64,000 nt of DNA from an uncultured Roseobacter sp. (GCF_947499265.1 NZ_CANMNK010000001.1:891001-955000); one strand, 5' to 3'; positions 33,869-42,205 are shown, counted from the first letter of the stretch. The notes: generated from the letters alone by a model not told the origin. A program made the numbers and translations.

Positions 33869-34482
33869 GGGCGCAGCAATCGGGTGAACATCGCCTCAAG
33901 ATACTGCGCGGCACCCTCGTGGCCATTGGGGTCATCCCGCAGCAAAACCTGCACCTGTGCCGCAAAATCGGCGTAGTGCTGGGTTGTTGCCCAGATCGAG
34001 AAGATCAGGTGGCGCGGGTCCACGGTGGTCAAGGATCCCTGATCCATCCACGATTGGATGACAGCGCATTTTTCTTCGAACAGGGGCTGCAAACCGGATT
34101 GCAGATGCGGGGCCATACGCGGCGCACCCTGCAGGATTTCCCCGGCAAAAAGACGGCTCTCACGCGGCAGATCGCGCGCCATGTCAAGCTTGCGCTGCAC
34201 ATAGCTGAGGATTTCCTGCAAGGGATCGCCATCGGGGTCGAGCGTCACCAAGGGTTCCAGCCAGGTTTCCATCAGCTGATTGAGCAGGGTGACGTGGATC
34301 TCTTCCTTGCCATCGAAATAGTAGAGAATATTCGGCTTGCTCAGCCCCGCAGCCTCGGCAATCTGGTCCAGCGTCGCGCCGCGATAGCCGTGCATGGAGA
34401 AGACATCGAGCGCGGCATCAAGGATCCGCCGCCGATTGCGTTGCTGGATGCGGCTGGGTTTCTTGTCGGCGCCGTCAGGCAA
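33865..34482 (-). CDS. rutR: TetR-family regulator RutR
   Basis: Repressor/activator of pyrimidine use that senses uracil or thymine. 205 residues if it starts at TTG 34482 (GGAGA lies 9 nt upstream); the frame is open further up to 34644, but RutR homologues begin about here. The N-terminal helix-turn-helix is TLDQIAEAAGLSKPNILYYF; preceding RIQQRNRRRILDAALDVFS and the C-terminal FSIWATTQHYADFAAQV are RutR signatures. It is divergent from the beta-ureidopropionase gene, and a perfect palindromic operator sits between them, so it probably controls both sides. Confidence 0.9.
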   Translation of the reverse strand: MPDGADKKPSRIQQRNRRRILDAALDVFSMHGYRGATLDQIAEAAGLSKPNILYYFDGKEEIHVTLLNQLMETWLEPLVTLDPDGDPLQEILSYVQRKLDMARDLPRESRLFAGEILQGAPRMAPHLQSGLQPLFEEKCAVIQSWMDQGSLTTVDPRHLIFSIWATTQHYADFAAQVQVLLRDDPNGHEGAAQYLEAMFTRLLRP

Positions 34483-34603
34483 GGGCGGTATCTCCGGAAA
34501 GGGGCTGCTGCAAAAACTGGCATTTTGGAATGTGAAGATACACTCCCACGGGAAACCCGCAAAAGGAAGTCTTGACTTGGCATACCCTAATCGCAATCGT
34601 GTC

Positions 34604-34619
34604 TTTACCAAATGGTAAA
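34604..34619. promoter_or_regulatory. Candidate RutR operator between rutR and the hydrolase operon
   Basis: TTTACCAAATGGTAAA, a perfect palindrome of 7-bp arms with a 2-nt spacer; an extra half-site TTGGTCAA follows at about 34629. It agrees with the RutR pattern and with the site at 30553-30568. Confidence 0.72.
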
Positions 34620-34664
34620 AATTATCATTGGTCAAAAAAAGCACCGCCAGGAAGGACCCCAGCC

Positions 34665-35915
34665 ATGCCCGCGCCCGGACAGAACCTGAAGATCAATCCA
34701 GACAGGCTCTGGGACAGCCTGATGGAGATGGCAAAGATCGGGCCCGGTGTGGCAGGTGGCAACAACCGCCAGACGCTGACGGATGAGGATGGCGAAGGGC
34801 GCGCGCTGTTTCAAAGCTGGTGCGAGGCAGCAGGCTGCGAGATGGGGCTCGATCAGATGGGCAACATGTTTGCGTGGCGTGACGGTGCAGACCCCAATGC
34901 GCTCCCCGTTTACGTGGGCAGCCATCTCGATACACAGCCCACGGGCGGCAAATATGATGGCGTTTTGGGGGTGCTTGGCGGGCTGGAGATCATCCGCACG
35001 CTGAACGATCTGAACGTACAGACCAAGCATCCGATTGTGGTGACGAATTTCACCAATGAGGAGGGCACGCGCTACGCCCCCGCGATGCTGTCCTCGGGTG
35101 TTTTTGCGGGCATTCACACGCAGGACTGGGCCTATGATCGCGTCGACGCGGAAGGTAAAAAATTCGGCGATGAGCTGCAGCGGATCGGCTGGCGCGGTGA
35201 AGAAGAAGTGGGTGCTCGCAAGATGCACGCGTTCTTCGAGCTGCACATCGAACAAGGGCCTATTCTGGAAGCCGAAGGCAAGGATATCGGTGTGGTCACC
35301 CACGGGCAGGGGCTGTCCTGGACTGAAGTGACGATCACGGGCAAAGACAGTCACACCGGCTCGACCCCGATGCCGATGCGCAAGAATGCGGGCCTGGGCA
35401 TGGCGCGGGTCTTGGAAAAGGTGGACGAGATTGCCTGGTCGCATAAACCCCACGCGGTGGGGGCTGCGGGGCATATCGATGTCTACCCGAATTCGCGTAA
35501 TGTGATCCCGGGCAAGGCGGTTTTCACTGTGGACTTCCGGTCCCCCGATCTGAGCGTGATCGAAGATATGGAGGCGCGGCTGCGGGTCGAGGGTCAGAAG
35601 ATCGCGGACGACATGGGCCTGGAAATTGCCTTTGAAAAAGTAGGTGGTTTTGATCCGGTGGCCTTTGACGAGGGCTGCGTCACCGCGATACGCTCGGCGG
35701 CGGAGCGGTTGGGCTACACCCATAGGGACCTGATTTCCGGTGCCGGACATGATGCCTGTTGGATCAACCGCGTGGCGCCCACGGCGATGGTGATGTGCCC
35801 CTGTGTTGATGGCTTGAGCCACAATGAGGCGGAGGAAATCTCCAAGGATTGGGCCATGGCGGGCACCGATGTGCTACTGCATGCGGTGGTCGAAACGGCG
35901 GAGATCGTGGGGTGA
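34665..35915 (+). CDS. N-carbamoyl-beta-alanine amidohydrolase (beta-ureidopropionase)
   Basis: Zn-dependent amidohydrolase of the M20/HyuC family, 416 residues; in this cluster it should split N-carbamoyl-beta-alanine or its methyl derivative to the beta-amino acid, CO2 and ammonia, the last step of reductive pyrimidine breakdown. Metal ligands are visible in VGSHLDTQPTGGKYDG (His88, Asp99), TNEEGTRYAP and GAGHDA. Allantoate and N-carbamoyl-L-amino-acid hydrolases look similar, so specificity rests on context. ATG 34665 has AGGAAGG upstream; the earlier open frame overlaps the operator and is unlikely to be translated. Confidence 0.92.
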   Translation: MPAPGQNLKINPDRLWDSLMEMAKIGPGVAGGNNRQTLTDEDGEGRALFQSWCEAAGCEMGLDQMGNMFAWRDGADPNALPVYVGSHLDTQPTGGKYDGVLGVLGGLEIIRTLNDLNVQTKHPIVVTNFTNEEGTRYAPAMLSSGVFAGIHTQDWAYDRVDAEGKKFGDELQRIGWRGEEEVGARKMHAFFELHIEQGPILEAEGKDIGVVTHGQGLSWTEVTITGKDSHTGSTPMPMRKNAGLGMARVLEKVDEIAWSHKPHAVGAAGHIDVYPNSRNVIPGKAVFTVDFRSPDLSVIEDMEARLRVEGQKIADDMGLEIAFEKVGGFDPVAFDEGCVTAIRSAAERLGYTHRDLISGAGHDACWINRVAPTAMVMCPCVDGLSHNEAEEISKDWAMAGTDVLLHAVVETAEIVG

Positions 35916-36235
35916 TTGCGCCTGATATGACAGTGCGGGATCGCATTTCCGCGCTGATTGAAGCAGAGCTGCAAGAGGCTGAAGCTGGCAGTGACGAGAT
36001 GTTGCGCAAGACCGCGCATGCGCTGCGTGCCGTCCTTTGTACCCCGCGTGAGACACAGGTGAATTTCTCCGGCGGGCTTGTGCAGCGGTGTTGGAGTGTG
36101 ACGCGGGGCGATGGGGACTATAGCGTGATCTACATGCCGGTTGCGGGATATTTCGCGCTCTGCGTGGAGAGTGATTTCGGACCGTTGGACATTGGGGTGC
36201 ATGGGTCTGCTTTGGGATGTTTCGGGTCTGTCTGA
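35912..36235 (+). CDS. Small hypothetical protein inside the pyrimidine operon
   Basis: 107-residue soluble protein of no recognised family. GTG 35912 overlaps the hydrolase stop as GTGA; ATG 35927 is the alternative start. The N-terminal half is helical and acidic (RISALIEAELQEAEAGSDEM) and the second half is beta-rich with aromatic residues (GDYSVIYMPVAGYFALCVES). Its position, coupled to the hydrolase and 61 bp before dihydropyrimidinase, suggests a role tied to these enzymes, but nothing in the sequence shows what. Confidence 0.7.
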   Translation: MIAPDMTVRDRISALIEAELQEAEAGSDEMLRKTAHALRAVLCTPRETQVNFSGGLVQRCWSVTRGDGDYSVIYMPVAGYFALCVESDFGPLDIGVHGSALGCFGSV

Positions 36236-36296
36236 GAGCCGGACATTGGCGTATTCAGGGCCAAGAGAACTGGTCCGCTGATATGGGAGAGACAAG

Positions 36297-37757
36297 ATGA
36301 GCAAGGTGATCAAGGGCGGTATGGTTTGTACGGCGGATCGCACGTGGAAAGCGGATGTGCTGATCGAAGGCGAGACCATCAGCCAGATCGGCGAAGACCT
36401 GAAAGGCGATGACTACATTGACGCGGAAGGGGCTTACGTGATCCCCGGTGGGATCGACCCGCACACGCATCTCGAAATGCCGTTCATGGGCACCACCGCT
36501 GCCGAGACCTTCGAGAGCGGCACTTGGGCGGCGGCAGCGGGGGGCACCACGATGGTGGTGGATTTCTGCCTGCCGGGCGAGGATGGCTCCATCAAGAACG
36601 CGATCAACGAATGGCACCGCAAATCAGCCCCGCAAATCTGCTCGGATGTGGGTTATCACATGGCGATCACCGGCTGGGATGAGAGCGTTTTCAACGAGAT
36701 GAAAGACGCGGTCGACATGGGGGTGAACTCCTTCAAGCACTTCATGGCCTACAAGGGCGCGCTGATGATCGAGGATGATGAGATGTTCGCCTCCTTCAAG
36801 CGCTGTGCCGAGCTGGGCGCATTGCCGATGGTGCATGCGGAGAACGGTGATCTGGTGGCCGAGATGCAGCAGAAGTATTTCGACCAGGGGATCACCGGCC
36901 CGGAAGGCCATGCCTATTCGCGCCCGCCGGAGTTCGAGGGTGAAGCGGCCAATCGTGCCATCACCATTGCCGACGCAGCGGGCGTGCCTTTGTACATCGT
37001 GCATGTCTCCTGTGAGCAGGCGCATGAAGCGATTAGGCGCGCGCGGCAGAAGGGCATGCGGGTGTATGGCGAGCCGCTCATTCAATTCCTGACGCTCGAT
37101 GAGTCCGAGTATTTCAACAAGGATTGGGACCACGCCGCGCGGCGGGTGATGTCGCCGCCTTTCCGTTCGAAGGATCATCAGGACAGTCTTTGGGCCGGGT
37201 TGCAGGCGGGATCATTGCAGGTGGTAGCCACCGATCACGCGGCGTTCAATACCGAACAAAAACGTGCCGGTCGCGATGATTTCCGGATCATTCCCAACGG
37301 GTCGAACGGGCTGGAGGAACGGCTCGCCGTGCTCTGGACCGAAGGGGTGGAGACGGGGCGGTTGACGCCAAATGAGTTTGTCGCGACGACCTCGACCAAT
37401 GTGGCCAAGATCCTGAACATCTATCCGCGCAAAGGCGCAATCGTTGAAGGGGCGGATGCGGATATCGTAGTGTGGGATCCGAAAATCACCAAAACCATTT
37501 CACCTTCGAACCACCATTCTGTGTTGGATTACAACGTCTTCGAAGGTTTCGAAGTGAAGGCGCAGAGCCGGTATACGCTGAACCGGGGAGAGGTGATCTG
37601 GGCTTGGGGGCAGAATTCGCAGCCCAATCCGGGCCGGGGGCGTTTCATCCCGCGGCCCGCGTTTTCCTCCGCATCGCAGGCGTTGAGCAAGTGGAAAGCG
37701 CTGACCGCACCGAAGATGATCAAGCGCGACCCGATGAATATTCCGGCGGGGATCTGA
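36297..37757 (+). CDS. hydA: Dihydropyrimidinase
   Basis: Opens the dihydrouracil/dihydrothymine ring, second step of the reductive pathway. The 486-residue amidohydrolase has metal ligands in GGIDPHTHLE (His56, His58), the lysine expected to be carbamylated in FKHFMAYKG (about residue 153), histidines in VHAENGDL and IVHVSCEQ, and the final Asp in VVATDHAAFN. Length and motifs match dihydropyrimidinases rather than D-hydantoinases in plasmids, and the neighbours agree. GGGAGAGACAAG precedes ATG 36297. Confidence 0.96.
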   Translation: MSKVIKGGMVCTADRTWKADVLIEGETISQIGEDLKGDDYIDAEGAYVIPGGIDPHTHLEMPFMGTTAAETFESGTWAAAAGGTTMVVDFCLPGEDGSIKNAINEWHRKSAPQICSDVGYHMAITGWDESVFNEMKDAVDMGVNSFKHFMAYKGALMIEDDEMFASFKRCAELGALPMVHAENGDLVAEMQQKYFDQGITGPEGHAYSRPPEFEGEAANRAITIADAAGVPLYIVHVSCEQAHEAIRRARQKGMRVYGEPLIQFLTLDESEYFNKDWDHAARRVMSPPFRSKDHQDSLWAGLQAGSLQVVATDHAAFNTEQKRAGRDDFRIIPNGSNGLEERLAVLWTEGVETGRLTPNEFVATTSTNVAKILNIYPRKGAIVEGADADIVVWDPKITKTISPSNHHSVLDYNVFEGFEVKAQSRYTLNRGEVIWAWGQNSQPNPGRGRFIPRPAFSSASQALSKWKALTAPKMIKRDPMNIPAGI

Positions 37758-37763
37758 GTTTTG

Positions 37764-38579
37764 ATGCAGGACGCCGCATTGCGACTGCCGGATGAGGGTG
37801 AAAGGCGCAGCGTGATTTCTGCCCGCCATCTGGATTTGACATTTCAGACCAATGACGGGCCGGTGCATGCGCTGAAAGACGTGTCGCTGGAGATCGAAAA
37901 AGGCGAGTTTGTCAGCTTCATCGGGCCCTCGGGCTGTGGGAAAACCACGTTCTTGCGCTGCATGGCGGATCTGGAACATCCGACGGGCGGGGAGATCACC
38001 GTCAATGGGATCAGCCCGGCAGAGGCGCGGGCCTCGCGGGCCTATGGATATGTATTCCAGGCGGCGGGGCTTTACCCTTGGCGGACGATTGCGGGCAACA
38101 TCCGGTTGCCGCTGGAGATCATGGGGTATTCCAAAACCGATCAGAACGCGCGGGTGTCCCGTGTGCTGGATCTGGTGGAATTATCGGGGTTTGAGAATAA
38201 ATTCCCTTGGCAACTCTCCGGCGGGATGCAGCAGCGCGCCTCGATTGCCCGCGCGCTGGCCTTTGATGCGGATATTCTGCTGATGGATGAACCCTTCGGC
38301 GCACTGGATGAGATCGTGCGGGATCATCTGAATGAACAGCTCTTGAAGCTCTGGGAAAGGACCGAGAAGACCATCGCCTTTGTCACCCATTCGATCCCGG
38401 AGGCGGTCTATCTGAGCACCAAGATCGTGGTGATGTCGCCGCGGCCCGGGAGGATCACGGATGTGATCGACAGCCCGCTGCCGAAAGAGCGGCCCTTGGA
38501 TATCCGCGACACACCTGAATTTCTGGAGGTGGCGCATCGGGTCAGGGAAGGCCTGCGGGCCGGGCATCTGGATGAGTGA
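37764..38579 (+). CDS. ABC transporter ATP-binding protein (NrtD/SsuB type)
   Basis: 271-residue ATPase with Walker A IGPSGCGKTTFLR, signature LSGGMQQRASIARAL and Walker B ILLMDEPFGALDE, followed by the H-loop in AFVTHSIPEA. These are typical of nitrate/sulfonate/taurine/thiamine-precursor importers. It starts 6 bp after the dihydropyrimidinase stop at ATG 37764 (a TTG one codon earlier is possible). With the two permeases and binding protein downstream it should power uptake of a pyrimidine or related ring compound. Confidence 0.94.
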   Translation: MQDAALRLPDEGERRSVISARHLDLTFQTNDGPVHALKDVSLEIEKGEFVSFIGPSGCGKTTFLRCMADLEHPTGGEITVNGISPAEARASRAYGYVFQAAGLYPWRTIAGNIRLPLEIMGYSKTDQNARVSRVLDLVELSGFENKFPWQLSGGMQQRASIARALAFDADILLMDEPFGALDEIVRDHLNEQLLKLWERTEKTIAFVTHSIPEAVYLSTKIVVMSPRPGRITDVIDSPLPKERPLDIRDTPEFLEVAHRVREGLRAGHLDE

Positions 38580-38600
38580 ACGGCAGGCATTTTGTGAGCG

Positions 38601-38635
38601 GCCCTCCGGGGGGGATATTTTGGGCCAGAAGAAGC
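38601..38635 (+). repeat. Dispersed intergenic repeat, copy D
   Basis: CCTCCGGGGGGGATATTTTG followed by GGCCAGAAGAAG, 21 bp after the ATPase stop and just before the first permease gene. Same core as copies A-C. Confidence 0.85.
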
Positions 38636-38648
38636 GGGAGGGGCGCGC

Positions 38649-39512
38649 GTGAGGCAGAGTGTCGTGCCGGTCCTGACGGTTGTCTGTGGCATTTTCCTGG
38701 TGTGGTATGTGGCTGCGATCTGGCTGAATGCGCCCTGGGCTTATGACAAGGCGACGCGCACCGGTGATGTTCTGACGACACAGACCCTGATTGCCGATAC
38801 CTGGTCTCAGGAGAAGCCGAAGCTGCCCGCGCCGCATCAGGTGGGCGCCGAGATCTGGGAGACGACGGTGGAGAAGAAGATCACCTCCAAGCGGTCGCTG
38901 ATCTATCATTCCTGGGTGACGCTGTCGGCAACCTTGCTGGGCTTTGGGCTGGGCACCGGGCTTGGGATAGCGCTGGCGGTTGGGATCGTCTACAACCGCA
39001 CGATGGATATGTCGGTGATGCCTTGGGTCATTGCCAGTCAGACCATTCCCATTCTGGCGATTGCGCCGATGATCATCGTCGTGCTGAATGCGGTTGGTAT
39101 TTCGGGTTTGCTGCCGAAAGCGATGATTTCAATGTATCTGTCGTTCTTTCCGGTGGTCGTGGGCATGGTGAAAGGGCTGCGCAGCCCGGATGCGATGCAG
39201 CTTGATCAGATGCGCACCTGGAATGCTTCGCCGTCCCAGATGTTCTGGCGGCTGCGCTTGCCCTCGTCGATGCCCTATCTCTTTACCTCACTGAAGATCG
39301 CGATGGCGGCGTCGCTGGTGGGGGCCATTGTTGGTGAATTGCCGACCGGTGCTGTTGCCGGTCTTGGGGCGCGGTTGCTGGCGGGCAGTTACTATGGTCA
39401 AACGATCCAGATCTGGTCTGCGTTGATCATGGCGGCGGTGCTGGCGGCGGCCTTGGTGGCCTTGATCGGGCTGGCGCAGCGCGTGACCCTGAAACGGATG
39501 GGCATGGCATGA
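38649..39512 (+). CDS. ABC transporter permease (importer, subunit 1)
   Basis: 287-residue inner-membrane permease of the NrtB/SsuC type. A first helix (LTVVCGIFLVWYVAAIWL) is followed by a long periplasmic stretch of about 60 residues and then five helices; the ATPase-contact EAA loop lies in DQMRTWNASPSQMFWRLRLP. Start is GTG 38649, with GGGAGGGG about 8 nt upstream. The stop overlaps the next permease as ATGA, so the two form a heterodimeric channel. Confidence 0.9.
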   Translation: MRQSVVPVLTVVCGIFLVWYVAAIWLNAPWAYDKATRTGDVLTTQTLIADTWSQEKPKLPAPHQVGAEIWETTVEKKITSKRSLIYHSWVTLSATLLGFGLGTGLGIALAVGIVYNRTMDMSVMPWVIASQTIPILAIAPMIIVVLNAVGISGLLPKAMISMYLSFFPVVVGMVKGLRSPDAMQLDQMRTWNASPSQMFWRLRLPSSMPYLFTSLKIAMAASLVGAIVGELPTGAVAGLGARLLAGSYYGQTIQIWSALIMAAVLAAALVALIGLAQRVTLKRMGMA

Positions 39513-40351
39513 TCTGGCTGGTCTTTGCGTTTGGCATCTGGGCGCTGGGCTGGTGGGTCAACACGCGATTGGCGGCATTGCCGCGGACGCGCGCCACGGG
39601 GCTTGCGATCCCGGTGATCTTTGGCCTGACGCTGATCGCGATTTGGGAAGGGGTCGTGCGCGGGTTGGAGATCAGCCCGGTGCTGCTGCCGGCGCCCTCG
39701 ATGATCGCTGCCCGGTTTGCGGCCTCGACTGGCATCCTCTGGGAAGATTTCGTGCAAACGGTGATCAAGGGAGCGCTCAGCGGCTATGTATTGGGCTGCG
39801 GCGCGGCCTTTCTGATCGCCATTCTGGTGGACCGCTTCGATTTCCTGCGCCGGGGGCTTCTGCCGGTTGGCAATTTTGTCGCGGCGCTGCCGGTGATTGG
39901 TATGGCGCCCATTCTTGTCATGTGGTTCGGTTTTGACTGGCAGTCCAAGGCCGCCGTGGTCGTGGTGATGGTATTTTTTCCGATGCTGGTGAACACGGTG
40001 CAGGGGCTATCGGACAGCTCTGCCATGCAACGCGACCTGATGCGCACCTATGCCGCGGGCTACTGGGCGACGCTCCTGAAGCTGCGCTTGCCTGCGGCGA
40101 TGCCCTTCATCTTCAACGGGCTGAAAATCGCGAGCACATTGGCTCTGATCGGTGCCATCGTTGCTGAGTTTTTCGGCTCTCCCATCCGCGGGATGGGCTT
40201 TCGGATTTCCACATCGGTGGGACAGCTTGCGCTTGATCTGGTCTGGGCGGAAATTGTTGTTGCGGCGGTGGTGGGATCAGCGTTCTACGGGCTCGTGGCG
40301 CTGATCGAACGGACGGTGACTTTCTGGCACCCGTCCCAACGAAACCAATAA
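39509..40351 (+). CDS. ABC transporter permease (importer, subunit 2)
   Basis: 280-residue partner permease with about seven helices and an EAA loop in DLMRTYAAGYWATLLKLRLP. The conserved ALPVIGMAPILVMWFGF matches the SsuC/ThiX group. It is translationally coupled to subunit 1 and lies 23 bp before the binding protein gene. Together with 37764 and 40375 it forms a complete importer in the pyrimidine operon. Confidence 0.92.
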   Translation: MIWLVFAFGIWALGWWVNTRLAALPRTRATGLAIPVIFGLTLIAIWEGVVRGLEISPVLLPAPSMIAARFAASTGILWEDFVQTVIKGALSGYVLGCGAAFLIAILVDRFDFLRRGLLPVGNFVAALPVIGMAPILVMWFGFDWQSKAAVVVVMVFFPMLVNTVQGLSDSSAMQRDLMRTYAAGYWATLLKLRLPAAMPFIFNGLKIASTLALIGAIVAEFFGSPIRGMGFRISTSVGQLALDLVWAEIVVAAVVGSAFYGLVALIERTVTFWHPSQRNQ

Positions 40352-40374
40352 AATGACCAAACAAGGAGAGTATC

Positions 40375-41364
40375 ATGGAAACGATGAAAACACTGGCGGC
40401 CGGTGTCGCCGTTGGGATGTGGGGGATGGCTGCGCAAGCGGCAGATGAGGTGACGTTGCAGCTCAAATGGGTCACGCAGGCGCAGTTTGCGGGCTACTAT
40501 GTTGCGTTGGACAAGGGATTTTATGAGGAAGAAGACCTGGACGTTACCATCAAACCCGGCGGGCCGGACATCGCGCCGACACAGGTGCTTGCGGGTGGCG
40601 GTGCCGATGTAACCGTGGAGTGGATGCCCGCGGCGCTGGCGGCACGCGAGAAGGGGCTGGGCATGGTCAATATCGCGCAGCCGTTCAAGTCTTCGGGCAT
40701 GATGCTGACCTGTCGCAAGGATGCGGGTGTGACCAGCACGGACGATTTCGCGGGTAAAACACTGGGCGTGTGGTTCTTTGGCAATGAATTTCCCTTCCTC
40801 AGTTGGATGAGTAAACTGGACATCCCCACCGATGGGTCCGACAATGGCGTGACCGTTCTGAAACAGGGGTTCAACGTGGACCCGCTGTTGCAGGGGCAAG
40901 CGGCCTGTGTGTCGACCATGACCTACAACGAATACTGGCAGGTGATTGATGCGGGCCTGAGCCCGGATGACCTGACTGTCTTCAAATATGAAGAGCAGGG
41001 CGTGGCGACGCTGGAAGACGGGCTCTATGCGCTCGAAGAAAACCTGGCGGATCCGGGGTTTGAGGACAAGATGGTGCGCTTTGTGCGGGCGTCGATGAAG
41101 GGCTGGAAATACGCCGAGGAAAACCCGGATGAGGCGGCAGAGATCGTGCTGGACAACGATGCCAGCGGTGCACAAACCGAAGAGCATCAAAAGCGTATGA
41201 TGGGCGAGATCGCCAAATTGACGGCGGGCAGCAATGGCGCGCTGGATCCGGCGGACTATGAACGCACCGTCGCATCGCTGCTGTCGGGCGGGTCCGATCC
41301 GGTGATCACAAAGGCACCGGAAGGGGCATGGACACATGCGGTCACCGACAAAGCTTTGAACTAA
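40375..41364 (+). CDS. ABC transporter substrate-binding protein (NMT1/ThiY-like)
   Basis: 329-residue periplasmic receptor with a signal peptide (TMKTLAAGVAVGMWGMAAQA region) and the NMT1/THI5-like signature LQLKWVTQAQFAGYYVALDK and VLAGGGADVTVEW. Relatives bind formylaminopyrimidine, the thiamine pyrimidine precursor, or riboflavin; in this context uracil, thymine, their dihydro forms or a related ring is more likely. AAGGAGAG lies 5-12 nt before ATG 40375. Last gene of the operon. Confidence 0.92.
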   Translation: METMKTLAAGVAVGMWGMAAQAADEVTLQLKWVTQAQFAGYYVALDKGFYEEEDLDVTIKPGGPDIAPTQVLAGGGADVTVEWMPAALAAREKGLGMVNIAQPFKSSGMMLTCRKDAGVTSTDDFAGKTLGVWFFGNEFPFLSWMSKLDIPTDGSDNGVTVLKQGFNVDPLLQGQAACVSTMTYNEYWQVIDAGLSPDDLTVFKYEEQGVATLEDGLYALEENLADPGFEDKMVRFVRASMKGWKYAEENPDEAAEIVLDNDASGAQTEEHQKRMMGEIAKLTAGSNGALDPADYERTVASLLSGGSDPVITKAPEGAWTHAVTDKALN

Positions 41365-41365
41365 A

Positions 41366-41461
41366 GCGTTTCGGGAAACCCTAAGACACCAGACCCCGTT
41401 TTCGCGTTTGAGAAGAAAGCGAAAGGGGAGGCACGGGTGATCCGTGTATTTCCCGAAACGC
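41366..41461. repeat. 96-bp inverted-repeat element
   Basis: Perfect 13-bp outer arms GCGTTTCGGGAAA (41366-41378) and TTTCCCGAAACGC (41449-41461), with an inner imperfect repeat CCCCGTTTTCGC / GCGAAAGGGG. It begins 2 bp after the binding-protein stop. It could be a terminator-like RNA, a MITE-like remnant or a structured RNA. The rest of the gap, to 41589, shows no gene. Confidence 0.7.
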
Positions 41462-41589
41462 AATAGGCGGGCTGTCAGCCAGTTGTTGCTAAAGGCCGGT
41501 GGTTGCATCGGCCTTTTTCAGCGCGTGTCTCTGGACTTTCCACGCATCGGCCCCATGTCTTGACCGTAGCCTAGGGAGTAGTTGGAACG

Positions 41590-41853
41590 ATGAGCAATAT
41601 GGAAAGTCTGGAAAGCCAATTGACAGAAAAGGAGCGTCAGGCGCGTGTGAACGCTCAGGCGTTGTCATCGATAGAAGCGGAGAACACCAAACGCGAAGCG
41701 GGTGGCTATGCCGTGATGGCGGCGGCGCTCGGCTATGGCGAGGGTGCGTTGGGCGACGGCCGTTTTGGCAAGGTGAGCCATGCGGCTAAGCTGTTCTGCA
41801 TTCTCTTTGCCATGCTGGTCCCAAGCCTGCTGGTCTGGCACGTTCTGCTCTGA
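41590..41853 (+). CDS. Small tail-anchored-type hypothetical protein
   Basis: 87-residue protein with a charged helical N-terminal part (ESQLTEKERQARVNAQALSS) and a single hydrophobic segment at the very C-terminus (LFCILFAMLVPSLLVWHVLL), the layout of a tail-anchored membrane protein. No family recognised. The ribosome site is weak (GGA only), but a strong terminator follows the stop and codon use fits the genome. Confidence 0.65.
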   Translation: MSNMESLESQLTEKERQARVNAQALSSIEAENTKREAGGYAVMAAALGYGEGALGDGRFGKVSHAAKLFCILFAMLVPSLLVWHVLL

Positions 41854-41888
41854 CCGGAACAACCACGTTTCACGAGCGCGTGGCGCAG

Positions 41889-41919
41889 AAAAAAACCGGC
41901 CCACTTGGAGCCGGTTTTT
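41889..41919. terminator. Bidirectional Rho-independent terminator
   Basis: AAAAACCGGC (41891-41900) pairs with GCCGGTTTTT (41910-41919) around a 9-nt loop, with A- and T-runs on both sides. It serves the 41590 gene on plus and the cold-shock gene at 41941 on minus. Confidence 0.92.
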
Positions 41920-41940
41920 CTATGTGTTTTTGAAAGTCGC

Positions 41941-42147
41941 TTATGCGAGGGCGATGTTGGTCGCGCTTTCACGGCCGTCACGGCCTGCTTCGATGTCGAA
42001 GGTCACTTTCTGGTTGTCGGCCAGACCTGTCAGGCCTGCGCGCTCAACAGCGGAAATATGAACGAAAACGTCCTTGCTGCCGCCGTCTGGTGCGATGAAG
42101 CCGAAGCCTTTTGTGGTGTTGAACCATTTCACGGTGCCTGTGGCCAT
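41941..42147 (-). CDS. Cold-shock protein, CspA family (copy 2)
   Basis: 68-residue OB-fold RNA/DNA chaperone with RNP1 KGFGFIAP and RNP2 DVFVHISA, differing from copy 1 (30092-30298) at only a handful of residues, mostly conservative. ATAGGAGACC provides the ribosome site for ATG 42147. Both copies end at strong terminators and share a structured leader, pointing to a fairly recent duplication including regulatory sequence. Confidence 0.96.
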   Translation of the reverse strand: MATGTVKWFNTTKGFGFIAPDGGSKDVFVHISAVERAGLTGLADNQKVTFDIEAGRDGRESATNIALA

Positions 42148-42205
42148 ATCCGTGGTCTCCTATATAGATGCTATCCGCGTCGTTGCGATAGCCTGGCGTG
42201 GTCGG
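42148..42205 (-). promoter_or_regulatory. Cold-shock mRNA leader hairpin, copy 2
   Basis: On the minus strand GCTATC-GC pairs with GC-G-GATAGC around loop AACGAC, just before CATCTATATAGGAGACC. Compared with copy 1, two base pairs change as G-C to A-T and C-G to T-A and one as T-G to C-G, so pairing is kept while sequence differs. The rest of the gap to 42395 holds no gene I can support. Confidence 0.6.
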
